Source: Rhexocercosporidium sp. MPI-PUGE-AT-0058
Taxonomy: Eukaryota; Ascomycota; Leotiomycetes; Helotiales
Length of the DNA stretch: 64,000 nucleotides
Reading direction: 5' to 3'
Assembly (NCBI GenBank): GCA_020746875.1
Contig: JAGTJL010000036.1
Span: 184,325-248,324, forward strand
In this document: one piece after another, positions 45,795 to 57,300 of the stretch
How positions within the stretch are numbered: position 1 is the first letter of the stretch
Layout of the letters: each line of letters begins with the position of its first letter
Translations under genes and position numbers: made by a program
Notes under the pieces: model-generated
What the model saw: the letters and a program-made list of their open reading frames with translations, nothing else
Database searches by the model: none
What the model was told of the DNA's origin: nothing

Positions 45795-46613
45795 GCAGAT
45801 TCCGAATGTAATCGAATGGACGGACGAGACATCCACGGACAGAGGCACAACACAAACGGGAGCGGCCAACCACAACTTCGACATACACTTTTTCTAATTG
45901 GACGAAAATAATCCGACTTCTCTTCAGACACGGTTGCTCTCAGAGCTCCAACCAACTCACTACAACTGACTGTCCTGCTCAACATCAATTCCTCTGGAGG
46001 TTACCATCCCTTTTCTGCAATCGAGTTCACTGGCTGCAACACTGCACACCCAAAAGTTTTTCCGCGATCGAGAGCGAGAGATAGAGAGCCGAAACACCTT
46101 CAATCTGCTGTGTTATATTTGGTTGTTTCAGGGAGTTTTCACTTTGGCAAGGGGGATGATTGCATTGCCTGCAGATATGCCAGACAGATAGAAAACACAA
46201 CCATTAATGACTGATAATGACTTTCTTGGTCTTCACACTCCTTTTTCGACCTCACCTGGATGGAAGAGGACGTTACCTTTGCGGCATTGCTTGCGGATAC
46301 TAGCGTTGGTCTGATCTGATCTGGTCTGGTTGATTCGTTTGGTCTATGTGGCCTTTGTACATATGATATACAGCAAGCAAGCATGATGAACATGATGCCT
46401 AATTCTCTCCTGTCCTCCTTGTCCTTTCTGATAACAGGTGGTGTACAGCTCTCCCCTCTAATTCCCACCCAATGATACTACTCCATCTCCCTTCCCACAA
46501 CATCCCTATTCCTACACATCCTTGACCAAATTCCCTCTATAACATTTCTTCGTTCTCCTTCCTCCAGCACCTTTCTCTCTTTCAAGGTCCCCTTCCCCCT
46601 TCGCACCGAAAAT
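45795..46613. other. Intergenic between convergent genes
   Basis: 3' flanks of Rho2 and mL40. A minus-strand frame at 46139-46468 and one at 46478-46726 overlap nothing recognisable. Confidence 0.6.
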
Positions 46614-47342
46614 CTACCTCGTCCACCCGTGATTCCACGCCTCCTTGCCGGGCGTATCCGTCTGAAACCTCGCATACTCAATCGGCACACCCCCCTTCCC
46701 AAAGATCCCCTTCTTCTCCATCGCAAGTCTGTACAACCTCCCTGCGTTCTTCGATTCAGGCGGGTCCATCGTTCGGAGTTCTTCGCAAGCCGAGTGGATC
46801 GATTGATACATCCTAAAATTTAAGAAAATCCAGATTAGTTTAGATTCGGCTCAACTCAATACTTCGATATTGACTTCGATATCGAGTTCTGCAGTATATA
46901 TAACACAACTTCCCAAAAACGGAGGGTGTAAGATGGTTGAGGACCAATTGACCCTTTCCTTCCTAGGAAATATAGTGGAAAGAGGTGTAGGACCATACCT
47001 CATCAATTCCCCCTCCTCCCTCTCCTTCTTCGCCCTCCTCGCAATCATCCACGCGCGATGGATCGTCCAGTGCCTCAGCGCTCTCATACGACTCAGCCTT
47101 AGCGGTCGTGGCGTCTCGGGATGTTGCATGTGGTACCGGATGAGCGTTATACGTGGGTCGGTCTTGTTCTTCTTATCGTCTTTGCGGGCGGCGAGGGAGG
47201 GCGTGGTGCTGAATGCTCGGGCGGTTGTGAGGATTTTGCTGGAGGTTGAGGTGGAGGTGGAGAGGGGGGTTTTGGGGGTATGGAGGGTGAGGGAGCGGAG
47301 GGCTGAGAGGAGGGAGGGAGGCGTGTGGTGGAGGAGCGACAT
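46614..47342 (-). CDS. MRPL28: Mitochondrial large-subunit ribosomal protein mL40 (MRPL28 type)
   Basis: A structural protein of the mitochondrial 54S subunit. Exons 46999-47342 and 46614-46812, with a GTATGG donor, give 180 residues. The frame is open to 47435, but the ATG at 47342 gives a Ser/Thr/Leu/Arg-rich presequence (LSALRSLTLHTPKT, then KILTTARAFSTTPSLAARK) that suits mitochondrial import. The conserved core follows: TDPRITLIRYHMQHPETPRP and SRMRALRHWTIHRAWMI. After the splice come SIHSACEELRTMDPP and the C-terminal signature IEYARFQTDTPGKEAWNHGW. The intron keeps phase. The gene is divergent from the DUF1749 hydrolase, about 0.5 kb away. Identity rests on the well-conserved core and C-terminus as I remember them. 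Confidence 0.87.
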
Positions 47343-47862
47343 TTTGCGTTGCGATCCTCGTTTCCTAGGTTGGTGGAGTGGTGGGTTGTCGTTGTTGAAG
47401 AGGGAGCTTGTTGGACTGGAGGAGAGCTCTGGCAAATTTCACGAGGTAGATTCTATGTCACGTGCGTTGATAGGTTGACTAAGGTCTGAGTTGATCAATT
47501 GAGGTTGAGAGGCACCTAGAACGAGAGATTCACATGCACAACTCTCCACATCATCCAACTGCTTCGTCTCTTGCTGACAGTCATACAACTTCACTCTCAT
47601 TCATGTTCATGTTTGTTGAGAAATAATTTAGCGAGAAAAGATAAGCACAATATCTGATCTTACATGTGTAGGAAGGGAAGCTCTCGGACCTTAATTACAT
47701 CCTCAAAGTTGGGCAATCATCTACCCATCTTTTGATTCTTTTCAAGCCACTTACTTGATCCTAAACTTTTGCAACAAGTCAATTTTGTCTGAAATCTTGC
47801 ATTCTAGGATACAATTCATCCTACTTTCTCTCCTGCGATTTTAGTAGGAGGATCAACTCAAA
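47343..47862. other. Divergent promoter region of mL40 and DUF1749 hydrolase
   Basis: No credible gene. It includes the presumed 5' leaders of both genes. Confidence 0.6.
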
Positions 47863-48943
47863 ATGGCGGCCCCAAGGAAGGGCCTCGTGCATCAATACGT
47901 CAGTCTCACCATTGCAGTACTCGCTACTTATGTTGCTCTTGCACATGATATTCTCATGATAAGTTGGAGTTATCATAATCAACAGAATTATTTCGCGTCC
48001 ATTACTTGCCCTATCCATTTATCCTTCTATGGTCCAATCTAACAATTATCAGACATCCCGCCTCACAGCTTTCGAGCATACCCCCACCATACCCACTTCA
48101 CCGCCCCAAAACACCCTCCTCTTTATCGGCGGTCTCTTCGACGGCCTTCTGACAGTCCCCTACACAACACCTCTCTCAGCCTCCCTTCCACCAACTTGGA
48201 CCCTAGCCCAAGTACACCTCTCATCCTCTTACACGGGGTGGGGAACATCCAATCTCCAAAAAGACGCCGCTGAGCTCTCAAAATGCGTCACCTACTTCCG
48301 GAGCATCAAAAGCGGCAAGGTAGTCCTCATGGGTCATTCGACAGGCTGTCAAGATATCATCGAATATCTCACTGGCTCGGGTCACGCTTCCCGCGCCAAA
48401 ATCGATGGTGGAATCTTGCAGGGCCCAGTCAGTGATCGGCAGGCTATTGAGACTGGGCTCGCTCCAGATCTCTACGCAGGCAGTTGCGCGACAGCGAAAT
48501 CTATGATCGAAGCTGGCGAGGGTGATGAAATTATGCCGTCCAAAAGCATGAAGAGTTTCTTCGGTCCAGCACCTGTGTCGGCCAAGCGGTGGTTATCTCT
48601 TGCAAGCCCAAACCATGACGGTGACGACGATTTCTTTAGTTCGGATCTCAGTGATGAGCAGTTGATGAAGACTTTTGGTGCGCTGCCGAAGGAGACACCG
48701 TTGTGTGTCATGCATAGTGGGAGTGATGAATATGTGGATCCAAAGCTGGATAAGGAGGAGTTGATTAGGAGATGGATTGAGATTTCTAAGAGAGGTGAGG
48801 GGAAAGTGAATGAGGTCTATTCGGGTGTTTTGGAGGGCGCGAACCATAACTTGAAGGGGGCTTCGGAGGAGGTTTTGGGTGGTTTGGTGAAGAGAGTCCT
48901 GGGATTCTTGGAGAGTTTGGATGGGAAGGGTGCCAATTTGTGA
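47863..48943 (+). CDS. DUF1749 alpha/beta hydrolase, SidJ-like
   Basis: DUF1749 proteins are fungal alpha/beta hydrolases; one characterised member, SidJ of Aspergillus fumigatus, hydrolyses the siderophore fusarinine C inside the cell. Two exons, 47863-47898 and 48053-48943, encode 308 residues. The large frame seems to start at 48029, but that ATG is inside the intron. The true first exon, MAAPRKGLVHQY, joins by phase 0 to TSRLTAFEHTP, giving the family's usual start. Seen motifs: NTLLFIGGLFDGLLTVPY, SSSYTGWGTSNL, the nucleophile elbow VLMGHSTGCQDIIEYL, and near the C-terminus SDEYVDP (acid) and GANHNL (His). Whether its substrate is a siderophore cannot be told; no siderophore gene lies nearby. 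The gene is intact. Confidence 0.9.
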
Positions 48944-49502
48944 GGTATGGAATGCATGTTTGCGTCTCGGGCGTCCAAAAATGCTTTTTACCAGTTCGCA
49001 TACTCTTTCTCGACATTTCTATACTGCGAGATTTAGGACGAGATTGCTCCTCTCAAAGCCTCCGATCCTTACCTTTGCATGGCTTTTGTCAGTCACGTGG
49101 TCATATTTACTTCACAACCGTCTGGCTCGTCTGGGCACACACCACCCATGTATTGGGCATCACAAGTACAGCCTGAAACCTGTTCACCTCACTGTGCTAT
49201 GTTTCGAAGAACTTGGGGCGGAACACCTGAATGGGAAATACCCAGACCGGACTTCGCTATGCGTAAAGAATCCTCATTGGCAAGGAACGTCCAGCCTTGC
49301 AGCATTCAACGCCACACTTTCCTAAAGAAGTCACCGGATGGTGAACCTCGCTTACCAGGGCGAGCCTCATATGAGGTTATATACTTCACTTGGAGCATCC
49401 CTCTCTTGAATCTCCACAACTCTGCATGCTACCATACCCTCTGAATCTCTCGCTTACCCCCAATAGGACTTTGTCTAGAAACTCTCCTCGCAACATCATA
49501 GA
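48944..49502. other. Intergenic; no gene recognised
   Basis: 3' flank of the hydrolase and upstream region of the zinc-cluster gene. Frames at 49079-49444 and 48921-49325 carry no domain. Confidence 0.55.
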
Positions 49503-51501
49503 ATGGAGAACGCCAATTTCTGGGATGACCCGAATGATTATTCTCTCTTTATTCCGGAAGGAGGAGCTGATCTGTTTGGAGATCCTAACTTTGGCTTTGA
49601 CTTGGAGTTGTTTGGAGATACTGGTCTCGACTTCGCTCTGGAGGATGTCTCGCTTCCAACTCTGGATTATTCCTCGACGGTCCAGAATAGTAGGCTTGTC
49701 CTTTTGCCAGAGCTGGGAGTACCCAATGAGACTGATATCAGCAAACCTGTTACATCAACACAACCAGACAGTGGATCTTCAAATCCACGGTCCTTCAATG
49801 TTCTGACCTCTCTGGCGACACGACATTTCCCAGCAGACAAATTCCCACCAAGCACTGTTTCCACCACCACCACCATCGGGAATGAATCGTCTTACCAGAC
49901 GATTTCGGACAAAGAGACTGTGAAACGGAAAATTTCAGAATCCATGGTGATCTTCTCAGCAACTTCGAATGCCGAAGTCAAGCCTAGGAAGCGAAAGGCC
50001 TTTTCGAAGTCGCGGAAGGAGGAGGTGGCCTTGAATCGCCGTATCGGTGCATGTATTCAATGCAAGATCAAGAAGAATGCGGTTAGCAATTATTCATCCA
50101 TGGGCATCTACCCAATATCACCAAAGCTGATTTAGGTAGTGCTCCTTTGGGTCGCCTTGCAGTCAGTGCGTCAAACGTGCTGGAAGTGCAGCGCTTGGAC
50201 AGGTACTGTGTATGCGGCAGGGTTTATTGGCCATACGCTTCGATTATCTTGGTATAGTCTGCCTCGCTCACTCTGACCTGAAACTGTCTGACTGTTTAGA
50301 TCTTTTCTCGCCGGTCTCGCTTCGGGGTATTGCGGAACAAATCAGCGTCTCCAAAGCTCGCCCATCAACTGAGTTCACGCATCTCTACTTCCCAGGCAAA
50401 CATGGTGCTCAGGAATTATATGTAAAAGTGCGTTTGGTTGAATTTGAGCCGTTAGGATACAGGCCCACCCAATTGCTAATTTCAATGGACTACTTTGGGA
50501 AATGGACATCGGAGGCACCTAACCGCCGACACGCTATATATTCCAGAGATCTCCCATCAATCGGAACTCTGTTAGAAATCTACAGTATCACAAATAGGGA
50601 AGCACACCCTATGACAGGGCCATTCTTTGGTCTCCAGCAAGCTGTGAGGACCTTTGCAAGAGCCTACTGCGATAGTCGTGAGGATGTTCCCCTGGTGAGC
50701 AGATTTGAAGATGATGTGTCTGATTTAATACTAACTATACATCCAACTGTAGAGGACCCTACTAGAGAAAAGTCTACGAATACAGGAGTTGTTTCAGATG
50801 TACCGTACAACCCCATTCACTAAATCCTCAATACAGTCACAAGAGAATGAAATGGTATCCACCACTATGCGTTCACAGATTAGACTCATTTTATATGAAG
50901 AGCTGATACTACTGGAAGTCCAAATGTTTTCTGCCTTGGAGAAATTAATATACGACAAAGACGGGATCGGAAGACCAAATCCGCTTGTCACATGGGCATG
51001 CTTATGGACCCTCATTTTCACGTACAAAGAGCATATGGTCTTCACGAAACCACTGGCAGAACTGAAGCTTCTGAGTATGTTGGTTGCATGTCTTCAATCA
51101 TAGGTCCATTGATGAGTGTATTGCTGGCTGACTTCTCACCCAGGCGTAGAGAGATACCATCTCAACCAGCATATATACAACACGCTGACTTCCATATACG
51201 CGGCACTGTACAAGACAACTTCGCCTCTGACGCTCGATTGGCGCACCGCCGAGATATCGGATATGCTAGGCCGAGATCCTGAGCTCATTAGGCTCTTCAA
51301 TCACATCAAGACAGAGATGTATTGGTTTCGTGAGTTTTCCTTTCGACTTCCAAGGCTCAATAATGCTGATTTGGGCTGTAAGATGCTGCCAGGGACAGCC
51401 TGCTCGAAGAGGACTCTCTCTTTAAGTCACTGGTCGTCGAAAACGAAAGTAAACTGGTGACTGCACATATCAAGGCAGCGAAGAAGAAGGGTGTTTTATG
51501 A
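49503..51501 (+). CDS. Zn2Cys6-type transcription factor
   Basis: Six exons (49503-50081, 50140-50251, 50300-50694, 50753-51074, 51144-51329, 51383-51501) sum to 571 codons, 570 residues, all phase-consistent. The N-terminal about 60 residues are acidic and aromatic (FWDDPNDYSLFIPEGGADLF), possibly an activation domain. A basic stretch KPRKRKAFSKSRKEE precedes the zinc cluster, which is split by intron 1: ACIQCKIKKNA joins to CSFGSPCSQCVKRA, with the sixth Cys probably in VLCMRQ. The spacing after the fifth Cys is longer than the usual 6-8 residues. The C-terminal half is helical (HIYNTLTSIYAALYKTTSPL, DPELIRLFNHIKTEMYWF) and ends KAAKKKGVL, like other members of this subgroup. It should be nuclear; target genes are unknown. 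Confidence 0.85.
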
Positions 51502-51728
51502 TGCTCTTGATTAATTCATTTTCTTTAGGACTTAAGTAGAGCCAGCTCCTCGATTCAAGGACATCTTTCATCCTGATCGCGGTATCTTGCAATTGTGATC
51601 CATTCTGCTCATCGCCAATCCACATTCCATGTCGCTACTAAAACCGATGTTGAATCTGCAGTAGACTAAAAGCGCTGAGTGAAGCAGCGAAGAGCGAACG
51701 CATGTCAGTGCTTTGATGGGCCCCCTTT

Positions 51729-52889
51729 TTAAAAGCCACCACATCTGCGCTTCGCAGCTGAGTCTTTAACAGGAGTCTGGTCAACAAAGAGAGAATCGTT
51801 GTCATCTCCATCTTCAGGAGCATCCTCAACGGTAGCAACCATTGAGATCTTGTTCTGACCGGCTCTGCCCTCGCCCTCCTTCATTCCAGAACCACTTCCA
51901 TCCTCCTCCCCAATCGAGAGCTTGTTGGAAGAAATCAGGGCTTTCAGAGACTCAATCTTACGTTGCAATCCCTGTCTCGTCAAGAAGTGAGTAGTCTTGC
52001 TAAGGGTGGCTTGAGCTTCATCGACGGATCTCTCCAAGATCAAGATCTTCTCCTTCGTTTCCGAGATCGTGGCTGCAGCTCTCTCAATCTCAGCCTTCGA
52101 CTTCTGCACTGCGGCAGTTGTACTCTTTTGTTCACGGTTGCTCTCGCCCTTCATCTTCGTACTGAAAGGATCCTCCTCGTCGCTCTCATCCGAGAGACTC
52201 GCAATGAAACTCTTAGCAGCAGCCGCAGAAGCCTTCTTGGACAGTCTGGCGGTAATCTTCCGGGTAGCAACGCCTTTCCGAACGAGAAGGAGCTTCTTCT
52301 TGTCTTGAGTATCGCTGCCTTCGATGTCAGAGTCTTCTTCAGCTTCCTCGAGCTCGGAGTCTACATCTGAAGATAGATCGATGACGTCGTAAGTCTTGAA
52401 ACCGCTCGGAGACTTGCTGTAGTTGGAAGACTTGTTCTTGAAGAGGTTTGAGGCCCCACCTGGCTTCATTCTACCACTGGTGTTAAATTTGCGGGTGGAG
52501 GAGGATGAAGAGGGAGTAGGTGTCATTTTGCGCTTGGCGGGGGTTTGAGTCTTGTTGGGGGTGGTGTCTGAACCGGAGCCATTACGCTTGGGGGTGTAGC
52601 TATATGATCCTGACAAGGTCTTGGTTGGAGGCTTGTAGTCATCATCGTTGCTGGTGCCTGAGGTAAAGGAGCGCTTGTTGCTAGTAGGGGCTGACTTGTC
52701 TGGGGAGTTGGGAGTTGAAGGAGTGAGCTTGATGGGGTATTTACCGCCGGCGATCATAACCATCTGAGCATGATGCTTTGTAAGAGTGCGCTTCAGTTCG
52801 GTTGGATCGATGTTCTTAGTGCTCTTGAGGATAGAGGTGAAGCCGATCTCTTGGGTCTCCAAGAAGTTGGCAAGGCCAGCGAGATCCAT
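51729..52889 (-). CDS. Lys/Ser-rich predicted nuclear protein with SUMO-interaction-like motif
   Basis: One exon, 386 residues; I do not recognise the family. The N-terminus (MDLAGLANFLETQEIGFTSI) is compact and may be a small helical domain. Residues about 60-165 are Ser/Thr/Pro/Lys-rich and disordered, with basic patches such as TPAKRKMTP. YDVIDLSSDVDSELEEAEED is a textbook SUMO-interacting motif: a hydrophobic V-I-D-L core followed by Ser and acidic residues. The segment KSKAEIERAAATISETKEKI and its continuation are predicted coiled coil, and the C-terminus is acidic, then basic (AAKRRCGGF). Together this suggests a chromatin- or DNA-repair-associated scaffold, but that is inference. The gene is intact and marks the last ordinary gene before the retroelement block. 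Confidence 0.75.
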   Translation of the reverse strand: MDLAGLANFLETQEIGFTSILKSTKNIDPTELKRTLTKHHAQMVMIAGGKYPIKLTPSTPNSPDKSAPTSNKRSFTSGTSNDDDYKPPTKTLSGSYSYTPKRNGSGSDTTPNKTQTPAKRKMTPTPSSSSSTRKFNTSGRMKPGGASNLFKNKSSNYSKSPSGFKTYDVIDLSSDVDSELEEAEEDSDIEGSDTQDKKKLLLVRKGVATRKITARLSKKASAAAAKSFIASLSDESDEEDPFSTKMKGESNREQKSTTAAVQKSKAEIERAAATISETKEKILILERSVDEAQATLSKTTHFLTRQGLQRKIESLKALISSNKLSIGEEDGSGSGMKEGEGRAGQNKISMVATVEDAPEDGDDNDSLFVDQTPVKDSAAKRRCGGF

Positions 52890-53500
52890 GACGACCTATC
52901 TATATGCGGCGATGTGGTTAGCTGCAGATATTGCTGAACAATAGTTAGTGACAGCTTACCGTGTGGTTGCAATTGCAACTTTGTGGGGGTGTTGGTGTGT
53001 GGTTGATTTTGATGAGGTAGCGAAGTTGTTAAGTTGAGATTAAGGGAAAGATAGTGAGAGTCGAGGTGGAGACTATGTGGGAATAAAGTGAGACGGAACT
53101 TTGGTGAATCAATTTAGGCATCAACCGCTTCAAAGATGATGTTTGAGTTTAATACAGTCTATCAAGAATATTGAGGCCTAATCAACACATCGCACAGTTG
53201 AAGTGTTCTCGCTCCAGCGTCAGTGTCAACAAGCTCGCTTAAGTAGAACTAGCTTCAAAAGCCGTGCAGGGGAAATCGCAACCCTGACGTTTATAATGAT
53301 GTGATAATGAATCCTGACTAATAAATTGTTAGAATAGATTCTGTTGGGTTAATCATAAATGACCTCGTCGTGGTCACATAATTGCTCGTCAGCTCAATTC
53401 CTGCAGCCACTTTACTCGTCGATCAACTGAGATGCCTAATTACCACATAAGTCAGACTTAACTTTTTTTTTCGCTGGTTCCGTTTTAGTGTTTAGATGTG
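52890..53500. other. Upstream flank, ordinary composition
   Basis: Promoter and leader of the preceding minus-strand gene. No coding frame. Composition shifts to AT-rich, TpA-rich sequence near 53500-53600. Confidence 0.55.
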
Positions 53501-54148
53501 AGCAGCTGCCGCTTTAACTTAAGCCGAGGGTAAGCATTCCTAAGCTCGACCTAAGCAACTTAAGCACACGGCAAAGTTAGCCTAAGTATGTACTAAGGGG
53601 CTATTTTAGCTCCTAAAGGGGCTCGTTCTGGCTCCCTTAATACTCGGTTATACTTTCCTCGTTTTATTTTAAAGTATAGATCCTATTTTAGCTTTCGTAC
53701 AACTAAATTTCTTTAAATCTATTTTTAGATCTATATTCGCTTATATATATATATATAATAAGTAGTTTAGCCTTATTATTTTATAACGTTCTCTAATGTC
53801 TATAGGAGCGATTTTATATAATACAAATTTTAGTAGTATTTAATTTACTTTTTTTTACTTTAAATCATTTAATAGTATACTATTATAGTCGCTCTAGGAG
53901 CCGCTTGGCGCCTAGGAGCAAAGGTTACAGAACAATAAGTAATCCTAGGAACTAGTAAGCTCCTAGGATTACCCGAGAAAGCTTTCTTATATAAGTAAAA
54001 GTCGGCTACCTATTAGTAGTAGTAGAACTAGGTATATACCTTCTAATATATATATATTACGTAACTAGGATTATATAGATTATTAGAGTTAGACTATAAT
54101 TAGTATAATTAAAATAATTATAAAACGACAAAGGTTCTATATAAGACT
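53501..54148. other. AT-rich degenerate repeat flank, with a short perfect hairpin
   Basis: The sequence is TpA-rich and stop-filled, like RIP-treated DNA. At 53940-53973 a 12-base arm, GTAATCCTAGGA, is followed after 10 bases by its exact reverse complement. It probably belongs to an older element into which the LTR element at 54149 inserted. Confidence 0.55.
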
Positions 54149-54395
54149 TGTTACGACTCCCTGAGCCTCGTATTCTAACCGAGCGAGCTCGGCATCGCTC
54201 GTAGTATTGCCTTGGCATGGCAACTATAGCGCTAGGCCTAATCGGGAAAGGCTAGGGAGACCCTTTATATATTTATATTAGAGCTCCCTCTTATAAAGAG
54301 TTCTCCTTTTCTCCTTGTCTTTTCTTTTTAATTTTAAGCGTAGCTTTAAGTTTAAATATAAAGCTATTTATATTAATCTCTAGCCAGCCGTAATA
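54149..54395 (+). repeat. 5' LTR of the Gypsy element
   Basis: 247 bp. It starts TGTTACGACTCCC and ends CCAGCCGTAATA. The ends form the short inverted repeat TGTTAC/GTAACA, except for one C-to-T at the right end. Confidence 0.9.
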
Positions 54396-57300
54396 TAAGA
54401 AAAGACTAATAACCCCTTCGCTATAAAGCGTTATATCTCACTAAGTCTTACGCGTTACGTCTCCCTGCCTTTATAATAAGTTAATAACGGACTTTAATAC
54501 TTTAGCTTATTCAATAAATAAGTACTTTTTTATTAATAGCAAATTGCCTTAGAAAAGCTAGAAAAACCTCTTATTATTAACTTGTCTTATGTAACTTAAC
54601 GCGCGCTATTCGACTTTAAATTTTGATTTCGACTTATATTTAATTAATAAATTAATTAATAACTTTAAATACCTCTTTACTTCGTGTTATTACTCTTTCC
54701 GACTTCTTTCCTTCGTCGGCAAAGCTTTAGAAAAAGAAGCGCCCCCTTGCGGCTAAGCTTTACCGATACCCTTATCCCTTCGGTCGAGACTTTTATAAAG
54801 GAACTCGATAACTTTAAAGAACTCGATTCCGACTCTAAAGATAAACCTCAAAACTACTTCGACGCCTCGCTAAAGCTTACCGTTATTATAAAGGGCCTTA
54901 TTCTCGCTTAATAAGTAAAAGTAAATTAATTAATCGAGATCTTTATTAACTTTATTATTATTATCGCTATTAAGTAAGCCCTCGACTAATATACTCTTAA
55001 TAACCCCCGCTAAGAGACTCGCACTCCCTCCCTTTAAAGCGATCGATTAGTACGTGTTCTTACGGCAGACCTCTAGCCGACTACCGACTATTACTTATTA
55101 AAGTTAGATAATTCGGTTTAAGTTATAAAGCCTTTTAAAGTTAAATACTTTTATATTTCTTTTAATAATTATAAAATAATATTAAATATAATATTTAAAA
55201 GATAAAAATAAAGTTATTTATAAAAGAGTATTTAAATAACTTTAAGAGTAAAATATTATAAGTTAAAGCTTACTTTTAATATACCGCTAGCGAAATAAAG
55301 ATTATTATCTTTTAATATATAAACCCGAATTTGCCGGTACTTTTAAGACTATTGCCGACGTTTTAATAACCTTAAACTAGCGATTCTTTAACTATAACTA
55401 AGTTTAAGTTATTAAAAGAATATATAATTAATTATTAATAAATAATATAACTTAAAATGACTTCCGAATTAAATTCACTTTTTATATTATTATTAATAAG
55501 ATTACTTACTCTCGCTAATTTAAGGACGTATATAAAAAGATCTTTCCGGCTTTTAAGCGTATAATTTATATAAAGAAATATAAAATAAACGGAAATTACA
55601 CGGCTTTTAATAAATTCTTAATTATTATAAATTAAGAATCCCGTAATATTATATTAAAAGAGGCTATAACGACTTATAAGACTTAAGTTAACGTTACTTT
55701 TAACGGTTATAATGCGCGCGATATTCTTAAAAAAAAAGGCTAGCGTATAACTTCTTTTACGCCGGCTATAATAATATAAAGACCTTTAATATTAACTTAT
55801 AAATTATTATTAGAGGTTCGCCCGCGCTCGCTATCCCTGGCTCCGTTTCTCTGCCGTCCTAAGTCTTTTATACCGCTCCTTACTCTTAAAGACGTCTCCT
55901 TTAATATTTGCTTTTATTATAATAAGACTGGCTATTAAGCTAACGACTGCTTTAAGTGCCGAAGAAACTAAGCCTTTAATAAGTTAATTTCTAAGTTAAT
56001 CGTTAATAAAAACTTAAAGACTAACGAACTATTAAAAAACTCTTAAGCCGTAATAAAAACTTATACTTCGACGTAAGCTATAACTTATAAAAGGATTTAG
56101 CATTTAATTTCCGTGCTCTTATCGAAAGACGATAATTCTTAATTAATATTAAACTAAGAAGGAATAAATTCTTTATTAAAATACTTATATATATTAATAA
56201 CGAAATAAATATTTTCAATATAATTAAAACCTCCCTCGTATACCGGCTTATTAAGTAGTTTAATATTTCTTTCGTAATACTCCTTTAGCTAATCGTCTTA
56301 ATTAATTATAATAATAAAAAAAGCAAGCTAATCGATACGGCTGTCCTACTTATTTTAATTATTAATTGCCAGCGAATTAATTTCCCTTTTTTAATAATTA
56401 ACTTAAGAAACACCGACGTCTTAATTAACTAGAAGTTCCTCGAGCATTACGACTTAAAGCAGTTATATATTAAGAACCGCAACCGGCTAGAATAGCCGTT
56501 AAATATGCCTATATAGCCGTATTTTAATTAATAAGTCTTTGTCGATATTAACCGTTTTAATAAGCTAATCGTTAAGTTTTATTAACTTAATATAAAATAA
56601 AAGGACGCTTTTTTAAACTTAAATAACTATTATCAAAAATAAATTAAGATTACGGCACTCGACGATTCCCTTAAGTCTAAGGTCTTTGAACGACTTATAG
56701 CTAACGTTTCGCCGATTCGACTCTCGAGCTTTATTAAAAAGGTTAAAGAGTATTTACGTATTATAAAAGATTAATTAAACTTATTAATATTTTATAATTT
56801 AAGATTATTATTTAAAAATAAAAGAGCCCGTAAAGCTTTCTTAGCGAAGAATTAACTTAAGGCGCTTATTATAGAAATCTTTTTAATATTAATAACGGTA
56901 ATATTTATAATATACTTTTAACTTAAAAAAGCTAAAAAGAATAAAATAAAAACTTTTATAATATTAATATATAAAATCGACTAAAAGCTGACTTGCCGCT
57001 AACGAAAGGCCTTAAATTAATTAAGTGTCGAGCTTATATTAATAAATAAAGACTTAACCTTAAAGAAAGCCTTAAAGGCTAAGTACGCGTAAAATAATAA
57101 GTTAATAAATAAGAAGCTCTTAATAAAGTATTAAGAATATATTCTCTTCTTCTCCCGGCGAGCCTCCGACGAATTACTAGTGTATCGCTAAGGCGTAGAT
57201 TATTAGATCGAGCTTATTAAGGAGAACGACTTGTTTTTTAAACTTCTTCGGTATATAATTAAAAAATAACTATTAGAGATTAAGCGGTATATTATTAATA

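Noticed and set aside
46870..47478. 202-codon plus-strand frame opposite mL40
   Set aside because: The minus-strand ribosomal protein has conserved sequence and a phase-consistent intron; the plus frame has no domain.
48029..48052. ATG at 48029 as start of the DUF1749 hydrolase
   Set aside because: It lies inside an intron supported by the upstream exon MAAPRKGLVHQY and a phase-0 join that gives the family-typical N-terminus.
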